Source: Ophioceras dolichostomum (Eukaryota > Ascomycota > Sordariomycetes > Magnaporthales > Ophioceraceae). Taken from it: DNA of 64,000 nucleotides. Each line of letters begins with the position of its first letter. Position 1 is the stretch's first letter. Positions 34,074 to 44,467 of this stretch are shown here, piece after piece. The position numbers and the translations under genes were made by a program. Where the stretch lies: positions 61,198-125,197 of the forward strand of contig PYST01000081.1 in assembly GCA_003049485.1 (NCBI GenBank), written 5' to 3'. Below the pieces are notes generated by a model. The model saw only the letters and a program-made list of their open reading frames with translations. It did no database searches and was not told the origin of the DNA.

Positions 34074-35120
34074 TCATGGAAGGGTAGGGAGACTGCAATC
34101 GCGGACTAGCCGGTTCCACGAAGCAGCACCTCGAGCAGCGAGCTCCTCAGGCAAGTTGGCGTCCCGTTCCGACATGCGGCTATTGAAGATTTCGAAGCTC
34201 ACCCAGCCCCTGTACCCGAGCTTCACAAAGATGGCTTCGGCGATCTCGCGCACGGGAAGGTACGCTCCATGGTGCTGCTCGCCGTAGAACAGACGACAGT
34301 TGCGAGACCAGCTCATGCGGGCAGGCTGGTCCTCGTTGTAGAGTTCATGACCCTTGACCAGCGGGCTGTCCAGCCTCTGAGCGTCCACGACCTGAACGAG
34401 GAACAGCTTTTTCAGGTCCACCTGGTCCACCAGGCGATCCAGGGACGCTTCCAGCTCCTGCTCGGCGTCCGGCATCATGCCGGACTCGGCCGCCGGGTCG
34501 GCCCAGATGCAGCCGGCGATGTTGAAGGTGTCTAGTACCAGACCCAGATTTTTGCAGCCCACCCGCTTGACCATCTCCCACGATTTCTCCCACGTATCGA
34601 CCCGCGTGCCCCAGCAGAGGGCCTCGTAACCGAACCGCACGACCGGGTCCGCTTTGGCGCCTAGCTCGGCGATGCGGCGCAGGTCGGCAACGATGTGCTC
34701 TTCGTCCGCTGACACGCGGTCCTCCGGGAGGAAGTTGGACGGTACGAGGATCAGGTCCGTTCCCAGCGAATGGGCGAGCTGGATCCAGAGCTCGAGATCC
34801 GTGCCGATTCTCTGATTTGCCGCGCTACGGTCGATGAGGCCCTCGAAGTTCCGGAAGGGTTGGAGTGAGATGATAGCAAGGTTCAGGACACGGCACCACC
34901 GACCAATCTCCTCAGCCGCTGAGAGGTAGCTTCCTGGGGAGGCCTTCTCCACCGGGGTCGAACCCGGGAATTTGCTAGCTGCATAGGCGGTCAGGTCTTC
35001 GATGGAGATCTCGATGCCTCTGCACCCGTGTCTCCGGGCTGCTTCGAGCTTTGTGTAGAAGTCGTGGCCAGCGCTGGCCTGGCCAAGCGACATGGACGGA
35101 ATGCCCAGCCCGCAGGACAT
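34074..35120 (-). CDS. 3-dehydroshikimate dehydratase (QutC/qa-4 type)
   Basis: A single-exon 348-residue xylose-isomerase-like TIM-barrel protein. The enzyme converts 3-dehydroshikimate to protocatechuate in fungal quinate catabolism. Matches to the Neurospora qa-4/Aspergillus qutC family include SMSLGQASAGHDFYTKLEAA, SLQPFRNFEGL, LGTDLILVPSNFLP, VRFGYEALCWGTRVDTWE, LGLVLDTFNIAGCIWADP and LVQVVDAQRLDSPL. The family-typical DQPARMSWSRNCRLFYGEQ, GAYLPVREIAEAIF and GWVSFEIFNSRMS near the C-terminus complete the match. Metal ligands expected for the family (Glu, Asp, Gln, Glu) are all in these blocks. An upstream ATG at 35210 would add 30 residues; 35120 (MSCGLGIPS) was chosen because it aligns with known starts. 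No other quinate gene (dehydrogenase, dehydroquinase, permease, activator, repressor) was seen in the window. Confidence 0.93.
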   Translation of the reverse strand: MSCGLGIPSMSLGQASAGHDFYTKLEAARRHGCRGIEISIEDLTAYAASKFPGSTPVEKASPGSYLSAAEEIGRWCRVLNLAIISLQPFRNFEGLIDRSAANQRIGTDLELWIQLAHSLGTDLILVPSNFLPEDRVSADEEHIVADLRRIAELGAKADPVVRFGYEALCWGTRVDTWEKSWEMVKRVGCKNLGLVLDTFNIAGCIWADPAAESGMMPDAEQELEASLDRLVDQVDLKKLFLVQVVDAQRLDSPLVKGHELYNEDQPARMSWSRNCRLFYGEQHHGAYLPVREIAEAIFVKLGYRGWVSFEIFNSRMSERDANLPEELAARGAASWNRLVRDCSLPTLP

Positions 35121-36018
35121 GTTATAGATAAGCTGCTGGGTGTGGGAACACAACGCAAACTCACCAGTTCCCCGGAAGCTAAGAATCACAGTCTTTATAG
35201 CTCGATTCACCTTGAAGGGCTGCGGTAAGTGACTGGTTACAGCGAGGGAATTGATGTATAGAGTGACTAGGCGTGGTGAGTAACTGATGACAGGCGGTGG
35301 ACGAGCGATCGAGACCGCGAAGTGTCTTGGGGATTGCTAAGCGATGAGTGACCGAGTGCCTTCGAAGATAAAACTACGGAGGCAGGAAGAGGTGGTGGTA
35401 GGCAACCTGATGTCTCCAGGACAAGCCACAGAATGATGGACTTTACTTGGTGCCTTCGACTCTGGACTTAGATAAAGTCCATCCATCTGGTCGTCTTCAA
35501 GCAATTGCTCGAGTGAGCTGTTGTAACGCGTATCTGTTCACTCTTGATCATGGGACCGTAGTACTTCGGGCGAGGTATCATTCCGGAACACTTCACTCTT
35601 GCAAGTCTTCAGCAATGCCTGACAGCCTGCTATCTCGAGATGGGCCCCGTATCTTGGCCAATCGGCAAGGCTGGGTCAGATGGGCGGCGCGTGCTTTGTT
35701 GTATTGGTTTTCCGATCCAGAAGCGACTGGATTCCGACCCGTCGGCCACTGTTGTGCTTCTCATGAACCGAAATAACCAGAGAGGTTGAGAGACATCAGA
35801 GCCCAATATATTGCCGGTAAACATTATGCTCGCAACTCGCCGAATCTATTAACGAGACGGGCGTCCCAGCCAGCTCCAGTAAGGGAGGAACATTCCCAGT
35901 TTTCTTCCCAAACCACAGCCAGAGCGACAGCGTTCCGCGACGAGCAACAGACATGTGACTAACAAAGATTGGATTCCTCCAAACCAACATGTTGGATGAT
36001 AGAGGACTCAACGCGAAG
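35121..36018. other. Intergenic region upstream of the dehydratase
   Basis: This 898-bp region contains the dehydratase promoter and the 3' flank of JIP5. No quinate-activator (QA-1F/QutA) binding site could be assigned by eye. No gene was seen. Confidence 0.5.
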
Positions 36019-37380
36019 TCAGTCTAGCCCGGGAAATGCGATCGATCCGGGTGGTTGGCCGTTTCCCTTCTTCCGCTTCGATTTCTTCGAAGTAGGCTGT
36101 GGTGTCTGGCGGGCTTCGCTGTCGCTATCGCTATCGCTGTCGTCGCTACTATGATCCTCGCTCTCGCGCGGCCTCTTGCTGCCACTGGGGCCGGCAGTCT
36201 CCGACTCATCGCTATCATCGCTCTCTTGTCCATCGCCTTCGGCCTCACCATCGTCTTCTTCGCCGTTGAGGTCCGCCGCCTCGGCCCAGACTTTGACCGT
36301 CCGGCCGCCGCCGCTGATCAGCCTACCCTGGCAGTCGAAGTCGATAGCCTCGACGCCCTCTACGTCGTCGTGACGCAGGACGTCCTGGACATCTCTTCTG
36401 CGAAGGTCGACGACGCTGATGCTGCCGTCGCCAACTCCGACGACAACCTTGCGGCCCCAACCTAGCGACTCGGGCGCACGCACGATGCAGTCGAGACTCT
36501 CGGCCTCCTTCTTGCCACGGCTTCCTGAAACGTAGATACGCTCCTGTTGGTCATCCCACGAACCACGGTCCCATAGCGTTAGTACGCCAGAGCTGGTCCC
36601 AACAGCTACCACGGCGTTGCTCCGCATGTTCTTAGGACCCAGGCCACTTGGGATCACCGTTGAACAGAGGAGCTCGTCCTCCTGGTCCTCGCTGCGCGCC
36701 ATGATGCCGTGTCGTAGGTCAGTGACGGCCAGTGTGGTGCCTCCTGTGCTGACCCACTGCTTGGGGAAGCCAGACGTGCTCTCGGTGGATGGCGGCAGAG
36801 GCGAAAGGCTAGTGACGAAGTCGTCGTGGGGCATGTGCTTGCGCACAGGCTCCGGGTTAAGGCTACCATTCTCACGTAGGTCAAAGATGTAAAGCGCGCC
36901 CGAGTCGGTTCCCAGTAGCAAAGTCTTCGGTGCCAGCACGCGCATGATGGCAGGCGTATCTGGGTGGCTGCCCCGGGGAGGGATCTGAATCTTAGACGCG
37001 ACTTGACCAGACTCCGGGGAGAAATGTTTGACGATGCAGTCGGTGCCCGCCGAGTACAGAGCTGCACAAATCAGTATTACGCTTAGCAAGCACCGGACCG
37101 GCTCATGGCGACACAGACAAGAAGTAAAAAGCAAACACACACCTTGACCGTCATGGCTGTACGCCAAACACCGACAGCTGCCCTTATGTCGCCGGGTGGA
37201 CCATGCCTCCTTGATCAGGCCCTTGCCATCCTCCTGACCCGAAGGCAGGCTGAAGCAGTGAACATGGCCGCTAGAGAGGCCCACGGTAAGAAGGGGCTTC
37301 TCCGGGTGGAGCGCTTGGGCGAACAGCTCGGAATTCAGAGGAAGAGTACACAAATTCTCCAGCATGGTCGCTGTCTTCAC
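36019..37380 (-). CDS. JIP5: WD-repeat protein Jip5 (ribosome biogenesis)
   Basis: Exons are 37380-37143 and 37061-36019, giving 426 residues. JIP5 (WDR55 in animals) is a nucleolar WD40 protein linked to 60S subunit biogenesis. The start block MLENLCTLPLNSELFAQALHPEKPLLTVGLSSGHVH is typical. Spliced repeats follow (CRCLAYSHDGQALYSAGTDCIVKHFS), then LLLGTDSGALYIFDLRENG, MPHDDFVTSLSPLPPS, VAVGTSSGVLTLWDRG, VVVGVGDGSISVVDLRRR and AIDFDCQGRLISGGGRTVKVWAE. An acidic Ser/Asp tail and a basic KKSKRKK patch close the protein. Two in-frame ATGs (37380 and 37365) precede the conserved block; either could be the start. Confidence 0.92.
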   Translation of the reverse strand: MKTATMLENLCTLPLNSELFAQALHPEKPLLTVGLSSGHVHCFSLPSGQEDGKGLIKEAWSTRRHKGSCRCLAYSHDGQGVCLLFTSCLCRHEPVRCLLSVILICAALYSAGTDCIVKHFSPESGQVASKIQIPPRGSHPDTPAIMRVLAPKTLLLGTDSGALYIFDLRENGSLNPEPVRKHMPHDDFVTSLSPLPPSTESTSGFPKQWVSTGGTTLAVTDLRHGIMARSEDQEDELLCSTVIPSGLGPKNMRSNAVVAVGTSSGVLTLWDRGSWDDQQERIYVSGSRGKKEAESLDCIVRAPESLGWGRKVVVGVGDGSISVVDLRRRDVQDVLRHDDVEGVEAIDFDCQGRLISGGGRTVKVWAEAADLNGEEDDGEAEGDGQESDDSDESETAGPSGSKRPRESEDHSSDDSDSDSDSEARQTPQPTSKKSKRKKGNGQPPGSIAFPGLD

Positions 37381-38056
37381 GGGCTGAAGCCCCGATGCGA
37401 CTGGGACCGGCCAATGTTTATGCTAAAGTTTCCCGACTGGCAGTGATGAGGTCTTTTGAATCGCTCAAGATAAGTTGGCAGTGATTGTTTGCTCTGGTGG
37501 CAGCTGGGTGTCCAAAAAATTTCAGCATTGTCCAGTCACGTCTTCGCGATGCACGTTGAAAAGAGTTGGTCATGGTGAAGCTAGAGTGGGGCCGGTCCGC
37601 CCGAGTGGAGAGTCCAGGGGAGCTTCCCCTGCTAGCGTTGGGATGACAGGCTGCCCGGTTCAACGTTCAGCGGCTTCTGGACACTGTGCGAGCCTCGGAT
37701 CTCATCCACGATCAGGGAATCGGCTGGTGCTCCCGAGCCGGTGCACCATACACAGCATCGTCGAGTCCAGTGAATATTTGTTTCGCCCTCGATGGGCAAG
37801 TCCAATGGGTAGGGTCTTTCTCTCTTGTACATGCCTGGATTTGAACGTCTCACTTGCCACCTATCATTGGTCCCAATAGGCTCCAGGTTCCTATCCATAC
37901 TGTACCCAAATCGGAAAGCTCGACCATTTGGGAGGGCCTCGAACTGTCAACTGTCACCATGTCCACCGGCGCTGATGCCAAAATATCGACTCAACCATCC
38001 CAATCAATTCATCATTGAGCAAGCAAGCTAACGAGCCCCTAATCACTCTCGCCAAT
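37381..38056. promoter_or_regulatory. Divergent upstream region (JIP5 / chitinase)
   Basis: This 676-bp region separates two divergent genes and must contain both promoters. No gene and no assignable factor site was seen. Confidence 0.5.
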
Positions 38057-39346
38057 ATGGCGCGTTTTCTCATCTCTTCGATCACTTGCCTCCTGCTAGC
38101 CGCTTTTGCTGCGCTCAAAACCGATGCTCAGGCCCCTCGTTGTGTGATGTACCTCACAGGGTGAGTGTGTCAAGAGTGCCACCACATAAGCCCCTCCCCG
38201 TCTGGGTTGCTTCGACCTCTCACCAAAAAATCCAGGAGCTAAACTAATTCCATCTTTGACGGAAGCCAACACAATGTGGTGCCTGATATCGACCTGCTGG
38301 GCCGCGTAACTCACGTCGCTCTGGCCTTCCTGAACTCGGCCATTTTCAATGACGATTCGCGCGATGAGTGGCCGATGTTCACCAGCGTCGACACGCTCCG
38401 TCGCCAGTTCGCCGCCGGTACCAAGGTGATGGTGGCCATCGGTGGATGGGGAGACACGGCAGGCTTCGCCGAGGCTGCCCGGACTGCGGAAGGCCGCCAG
38501 CGATTCGCTAGGAACGTGGCCCGCATGGTGGCGGCGACCGGTGCGGACGGCGTCGACGTCGACTGGGAGTACCCCGGTGGCAATGGCGAAGACTACAAAC
38601 GCGTACCGAACTCGGAGAAGGAGTGGGAGATCGCCGCGTACCCACTCCTCCTGGCTGAGATCCGTTCCGCCTTGGGCGGCCGCAAGGTTATCTCCGCCGC
38701 CGTGCCGGGTCTCGAGCGCGACATGATGGCCTTCACGCGGGAGACCGTGCCGCGCATCATGCGCCATTTGGACTTCCTCAACGTCATGACGTACGACCTC
38801 ATGAACCGCCGCGACAACGTCACGAAGCACCACACCGGCGTGCAGCTGAGTGTAGCCTCTCTCGATGCCTACATCGCGCGTGGCGCCTCGCCTTCCGCGC
38901 TAAACCTGGGCCTCGCCTTCTACGTCAAGTACTTCCGGACCCATCACCGTCGCTGCGCCGACTCGCCCGTGGGATGCCCCACGGTGCCGCTCGAGGACCC
39001 CAAAACCGGTGACGATCTCGGCCACACCGGCGGGTTCTCTTGGCACGATAACGTCCCTGAAGAGGTTGCCGACTCGTTCACGAAGGCCCTTAAGAGCGGG
39101 ACCTACGATGAGGCACAGGGCGGATATTATTACTGGGATAGCGAGAAGGATCTCTGGTGGACCTTCGACAATGCTGACGCCATCCTGCGCAAGATCCCTC
39201 TTGTTCTCGAAGACAAGAACCTCGGTGGAGTCTTTGCCTGGGGCCTCGGGGAGGATGCGCCCAATTTTGAGCATCTGAAGGCTGTCAACCACGGACTGAA
39301 GGTTCTTGAAGATTCCAAGGAGGCTCGTCAGCGACAAGATCTTTGA
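38057..39346 (+). CDS. Secreted GH18 chitinase-like protein
   Basis: Exons are 38057-38160 and 38266-39346, giving 394 residues. A signal peptide is clear (MARFLISSITCLLLAAFAALKTDA). GH18 enzymes cleave chitin by substrate-assisted catalysis. The DxxDxDxE motif is intact (DGVDVDWEYP, D129, D132, D134, catalytic E136). Preceding motifs are VTHVALAFLNSA and KVMVAIGGWGD, and later ones are MTYDLM, LNLGLAFYVKYFR, GYYYWDSEKDLWWTFDNADAI and LGGVFAWGLGED. No chitin-binding or GPI signal was seen. The intron uses GTGAGT and a GGAAG acceptor; earlier AG sites lead to a stop, so this acceptor is well supported. An extracellular role in cell-wall turnover or nutrition is inferred from the family. Subgroup not determined. 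Confidence 0.93.
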
Positions 39347-39881
39347 TGCTTCCTGTGAGTCCTCAGATGAGCAACAGCCCAAGTCCAAGGGCTCTAAGTC
39401 TGTGTCGGCTTTCGCTCTCCACCATCTCACGGCTACATTCGTATAGACACTTCGATAGGTTAGTCACCTAGGAAAGAGATCACGTATCTCTCCTCGTGCC
39501 AGTCAAGTCTGTAAATTCATGGTATCGCATCAGACGATAATTGGGAAGACAGGGATCCAGTCGTACATCATAATATTAGAGAACGGGTATACCCAAGGAC
39601 CCAAAGACGGGAGTAGGCAAGTCCGGAACGCCGTGAGTACCCAAGAGCAGCAAAGGGATACCAAACTGCGCGAGACGAAAACGAAAATTTCCCTCGTCCG
39701 TGAAGACTCTTGTGGGGGTAGAAGAAACACTGATTTGCGCGCCACTGATATCTCTTTACCAGCAATTGTCAGGATGACCCGAGAACTCTCCCTCCTAGCT
39801 CTTGAGAGAAACGTGATGAACAATTTTAGGAAATGCCGAGTGTCGTTCCATGATCGGAATCTGGTTGAGGGATATAAACCT
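39347..39881. other. Convergent 3' region (chitinase / MARVEL protein)
   Basis: This 535-bp spacer lies between converging genes and probably holds both 3' UTRs. The open frames here overlap the 3' exon of the MARVEL gene and have no domain. Confidence 0.5.
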
Positions 39882-40550
39882 TTATGCGCCGGCGTAAGGC
39901 TGAGTCTTGTGGTGAGGCGTGTGAGGGTCGACGCCAGAACCAGAGCGCTGGTACTCAAGTGCCTCCAGGACGAGCAACGCGGTGAAAAGCGCCCTGAGAT
40001 TCATCCACTGTCAGCATCAAAGTCCAGTGCTGCTTTCCAGTTGGAAGCATAGCGAGGAGAGGGAGAGAAAAAGACAAGGCAAACATACCATAGGAAGAAA
40101 CCGAATGCGACAGCGCCCTGGACCGAACCGCAGAAGGTGTTCGCACCGCACCACGCGCCGCCGATGAAGACCGCGAGCGCTATCGCGCCGCTGAACCAAA
40201 AGATCACCGTCACAGCAAGGGCGGCCAGGGCAGCGAGGCGGTGGAAGAGTTTCTCCAGGTACAGAGGCGTGATCCCGATGTACAGCAGAACGAGGAGGCT
40301 CCAGATGGAGTTGAACACCATGAAATTAAGAATATCGGGGCTCCTGCCGCCCCATGGGTGGTAGTAGGCACTGCATGCTAAATCGCGCGAGTGGAAGGGG
40401 TAAGTCCAGGTCCAGTCAGATCGAGCCCAGGTAGAGCGAGTGGGCGAGGCTGGGCAGTCAGTCAAACTTACCGTATGCAGTCAACCCCAACTCTATGATG
40501 CAGAAAACAATCGACACGATGTGGATGATGGTAATGACGCTGAGAGCCAT
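39882..40550 (-). CDS. MARVEL-domain four-span membrane protein
   Basis: Exons are 40550-40472, 40377-40089 and 39993-39882, giving 159 residues. Four hydrophobic segments are visible: ALSVITIIHIVSIVFCIIELGLTAY, FNSIWSLLVLLYIGITPLYL, AALAALAVTVIFWFSGAIALAVFI and VQGAVAFGFFLWALFTALLVLEALEY. The conserved CSAYYHPWGGRSPDILNFMVFNSIW loop and the Cys pair WCGANTFCG are typical of fungal MARVEL proteins. The short polar tail ends PYAGA. Such proteins sit in the plasma membrane or eisosome-like domains in yeast (Nce102 family); the role here is unknown. Both introns keep phase, and the joined C-terminal segment (FLWALFTALLVLEALEY) completes the fourth span. Confidence 0.87.
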
Positions 40551-41767
40551 CGTGAAGGCCACTTGCGACAAAATCCGATTTGTGGCGGCGGTGTTAGTTG
40601 TAAGTACCTCTAGACACCGTAGAGACGAGGAGACGCAGACCGGCAGTGGCCGTTATCAGCTTTCCGTAGGTATTGGTAAGTAAGGGTTATTTATGCCAGT
40701 GTCAGTCAGGCTGCGACCAAAAAAAATTACTGCGAAATTTGTTTGATGTCGACGACAGGGAGGGTTAGAAGCGAAGAAGCATGGAAGCTCGGGGGTGGGA
40801 ACTATTTATTCCTTCCATTTCCTTCTCTGCGAGAGCCGCCTGCAGCATGCCAATGCGAGACAATGACGGATCCGGGCGCCAACAGGGAACCAGACTCATC
40901 AAAAGAATGGCAAGCAATGCTTGCTGCGTGGTTCCATGACGTGGTGCCCCTCGTGACGAGGCGGGCGAGCCGTCCGAAAGAAACTCGAGACATTTGCACC
41001 GTGGGTTTAATGGATTTGATTGGCACGGCATGTCATGTCAGCTAACTATGGTTGGTAATTCTTGCTGCATGCTGCAGCCCCAGAGGCTTCCCGTCACGGG
41101 CAAGGAGGCCTCTGTGCCAGTCGAGCTTGCCAGCTACAGGAATGTTGCGGGCGAGCCTGGAGCCTGCCCAACTTGATCGGGTATCAGGCACATCCACTGC
41201 TGCCGTGCCAAGCTGGTGAGGATGGGGGTAAGAGAATTACGTCGGAAATCGGGCGCAGTGATGACATCATGTGAGGGGTAGCTCTCGATGAGAGACACTG
41301 AGCCACACTGAAGACGCGTGAGTGGATGGGCGACGATTCCAACCAAGCGATGCTTCCCCGCACATTTACAATAGGCTGGTCATACGTTTAAGTCCCTCGA
41401 GCACTTCTGCCGGCAGGACGGGAGTGGCCTAGACTGTAGACTGGAGTGTCATGCGACGAGACCCTGCATTTGTTTGCTAAGCGCTAAGTCCGTCCTAGGA
41501 GTCCGTCCTTACGTTGGGCCGCCCTAGATCATTCACATTACCCTCGGTTTCGCGCTACCATGAAATGTTTCTAATAGGCGGAGTGCGCTCGGGGTCATCC
41601 GACCTTGTATGGCAAGATATTGTTTGCTTGAGATACCTATCTGCGAATAGATAGGCTGGAATGGCGCTCACAAACTGGTATCCGACTTCAATGATCAAAA
41701 GAAACAGTCCCCTGAAGTTGTCCTAGACGGCCTACGCAACATAGGTGCCTAGGAAGTGCTCCGCTGC
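40551..41767. other. 1.2-kb intergenic region upstream of the MARVEL gene
   Basis: This region contains the promoter of the MARVEL gene and the 3' flank of the permease gene. No convincing open frame was seen. TAGGTGCCTAGG occurs at about 41742-41753. Confidence 0.5.
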
Positions 41768-44467
41768 TCAGTTCCCTTTGACTTTCTCTCCTCCAGCAGC
41801 CGGAACCTCCTGGACGGCATGGATTTCGTCGCTATCGGCACCGCGGGCGCTGTCCGCTGGCTCAGCGTCCTTGTTAGGGCCGGGAGCAGACAGGTGCTCC
41901 GGCGGAGGCGACAGCGGGCGCGTTTCGGTGTCCTCGATTTCTTCGGACAATGCAAGGTTGAGAATCATGCACACCGCAGCGGTAACGGCAAAGCCGGTTT
42001 CCATGACGAGCTCGATGGCGTCGAGGAAGCCCCGTAGCGCCTTGTCCTCACCCGCGTAGGTGAAGACGTGCTCGAAATACGTCGGCACCAGCGTGGCGCC
42101 GTAGCCCAGAGCCAGGCCTGCTGTGAGTATGAAGCGATTCCGGCGGTTGAACGGAACGCCCTTCGTGATAATCGCGATTCCCGAGACTGCGACTGCGCAG
42201 AAGAGGAACGTGGTCACTTTATGGGTTGTTCTGTTAGTGCGAGTCGGGGGGATTCGGAAAGGGGCCGGATGAAAAGGGAAAGGGAAAACATACTGCCTCC
42301 GAGCACTGCCGAAGGAATCGAGACAAGCGCCGCGGCGAACTTGGCGAAGATGCCCATGATTATGAGGAAGAAGCTTCGGTTGCAAAGTCAGCATCGGGTC
42401 ACGGGGAAGTATCCCGGGGTAGCGCGGCGCAAACGGAACATACCAGCAGAAGTAGCCTGCCTTGCGGTTGGCACACCGCGTCAACGCGATCACGCCATTG
42501 TTCTGGGCGTACGTCGTGACTGGACTGACGGTCATCAATGCGGCCCTATACCAGTCAATTAGAGATTAGTAGGAGGCCGGGCGAATGTACGAGAGGCTCG
42601 GTGTGCTGATCTCAAGGACTTACAGAATACCATTAATTCCATCGGCCAAGACTGTTTCAATGGTGTTGTTGATGGTCAGCATCAGGAAGTACGTCCAGGG
42701 GCAACATTCAGCGCAAGGAAGAAAGGATAGGCGGCGCATACCTCCGCCCTGGATTCTCGACTCAAATATCCTAGATCCAGAGATTGTGGTTCAAATTAGC
42801 GGTTGGGGTTCGAATGAGCGGCTAGGGCTTCGAGATAGTCTCATGTTTGTGGTGTTGAAGGCCGACTGATGGCCGACTGATGACTTACCTGCCCTCGACC
42901 TCAACCCTTGACACATCGCACGTTGCCGTGACATCGCCAACACACTCGCAAGCACATATCAAGAAGACTTCGGACATTTTGTCGTTAGTGAGAGTAAGAC
43001 GATGTAAGGAAAGAACACGGGGGAGGAGTGACGAAGCAAGGCTGGGAGGCTAGGTGAGGTATTGTCAGGATGTGAGGGTGAAATTACCGGCCAAAGTTGG
43101 AAGTACAAGCGGTCCATAAACCTGCAGCTTGAAGGTCTTGACCCAAATGAACGAAGCGACGGGAGCCGAGTCGACACCGGAGCTGCCGAAGTAGCCACAA
43201 GCCGCGGCAATGATGCATCCTACGAGGAGTCCCAAGACAACAGAGGTTGACTTCATGATGGGTGAACCGAAACGCTCGCAGATGATGATGGATATGAAGA
43301 CGGAAAAGCCGAGCCCTGATGATATGAGGCGCAAGATGCCCTAGCTATCAGCACTGCTCTCGCTCCGATCGTACGGTCATATTTCATGGCGTCTTGGACA
43401 GATTGCTCACCGAGAAACTCAGCACTTCCCCACGTAAGGGCGTGCGGCGCGGCGATGTTGGGGCACTTTGCGAAGAATGGCAGGGGTTCGGCAGCGCTGC
43501 AAGGTCCGGAGCCTCCCGCCCAGTTGTTAAAGGCAGACCTGATCAAGGCGATACCGATCAACATCACCGTCGGGCCGGTGACGATTGGGGGGAAAATCCG
43601 CATGATCTAATTCCGGCAGTTCCGTGTTTGCGGTCAGTTCTTGGTCCAGTCTCACCTCTCGCGGAGAGAGAGAGGTCCTGCGATATAGAAGCAACCCCAC
43701 CAGTCTTCTCCACCCGAGGGCAACTCAGTACTCACGATTTTGGGTGGCAAGAACGCGATAAGGACCTCGATGAGGGCGCACACCGCAGCAGTGCCAACAA
43801 TAGCTCCGTAGCCATCGGGGCATGGACCATTCGTGCCGTCCGCGTTTTTGGGACAGAAGCCGTTAGCATACATCTGAGCCAGCGCTCCTTGAGCAACCGG
43901 GATGATGGCGAAGGAAATCCCGACCTGTGAAGTTGAGTCAGTCCTTGCTCCTGCAGCGCTCTCTCGAGGTCATGGCTTGCTCTACGGGCCACCTCAGGCT
44001 CCATCGCACCCGGTACTCACAACTGAGATAAGGCCAGTGCCGATATAGTACGGCGTCTTGTAAATATGGAAGCGAGTGATCTGGATAGAGGACAGCAGCC
44101 CGGTGACGATCAGACCGGTCGAGACGAGGTACTGCTGGGTGTCTACGGGCAAGTTTGCGCCGGCCGAGCCGGAAAGCAGTATCGGAGGGGTGATGATACC
44201 CGCCAGCATGGCCAGTGCGTGCTGGAAGCCCAGCAGCATGGCTAGAACAAGCGGCATGGGGTCGTTGAGCCCGAAGAAGGGCGGGCTCCGGTCGGACTTC
44301 TTCATGAAGGGGAGGGTGGGCGTGAAGAGGAACTTGTAGTCATAGTTCCCGACCAGGCCCTCCTTGGTCAGGAGGCTCTTCTTGATGCGCCGGGCCCTGT
44401 CCGCGGGCGACCACCTGCGCGTCGCACGCTCCGGCGTGTTATGCGTGGGGAGCTGGTCTTTGTCCAT
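41768..44467 (-). CDS. NCS2 xanthine/uric acid permease (UapA/UapC-like)
   Basis: Exons are 44467-44021, 43924-43736, 43606-43411, 43315-43088, 42967-42889, 42770-42742, 42651-42624, 42545-42444, 42373-42294 and 42216-41768, giving 608 residues. These plasma-membrane H+ symporters import xanthine and uric acid. The family signature is complete: AQNNGVIALTRCANRKAGYF (the NAT motif). Also present are the QH motif in LLGFQHALAMLAGIITPP, EFLGLGFSVFISIIICERFGSPIMKS, ECVGDVTATCDVSRVEVEG, IFESRIQGGVLADGINGILAALMTVSPVT and MGIFAKFAAALVSIPSAVLGGMTTFLF. The cytosolic tail is acidic and Pro-rich. Two exons are only 29 and 28 bp. Every junction keeps phase, and several acceptors were chosen because they restore the family sequence. 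Xanthine versus uric acid preference cannot be read with certainty. Confidence 0.95.

Noticed and set aside
37830..37880. Minus-strand GTTCAAATCC resembling a tRNA B box
   Set aside because: The flanking bases do not form a T-stem, and no A box or acceptor stem was found at the right distance.
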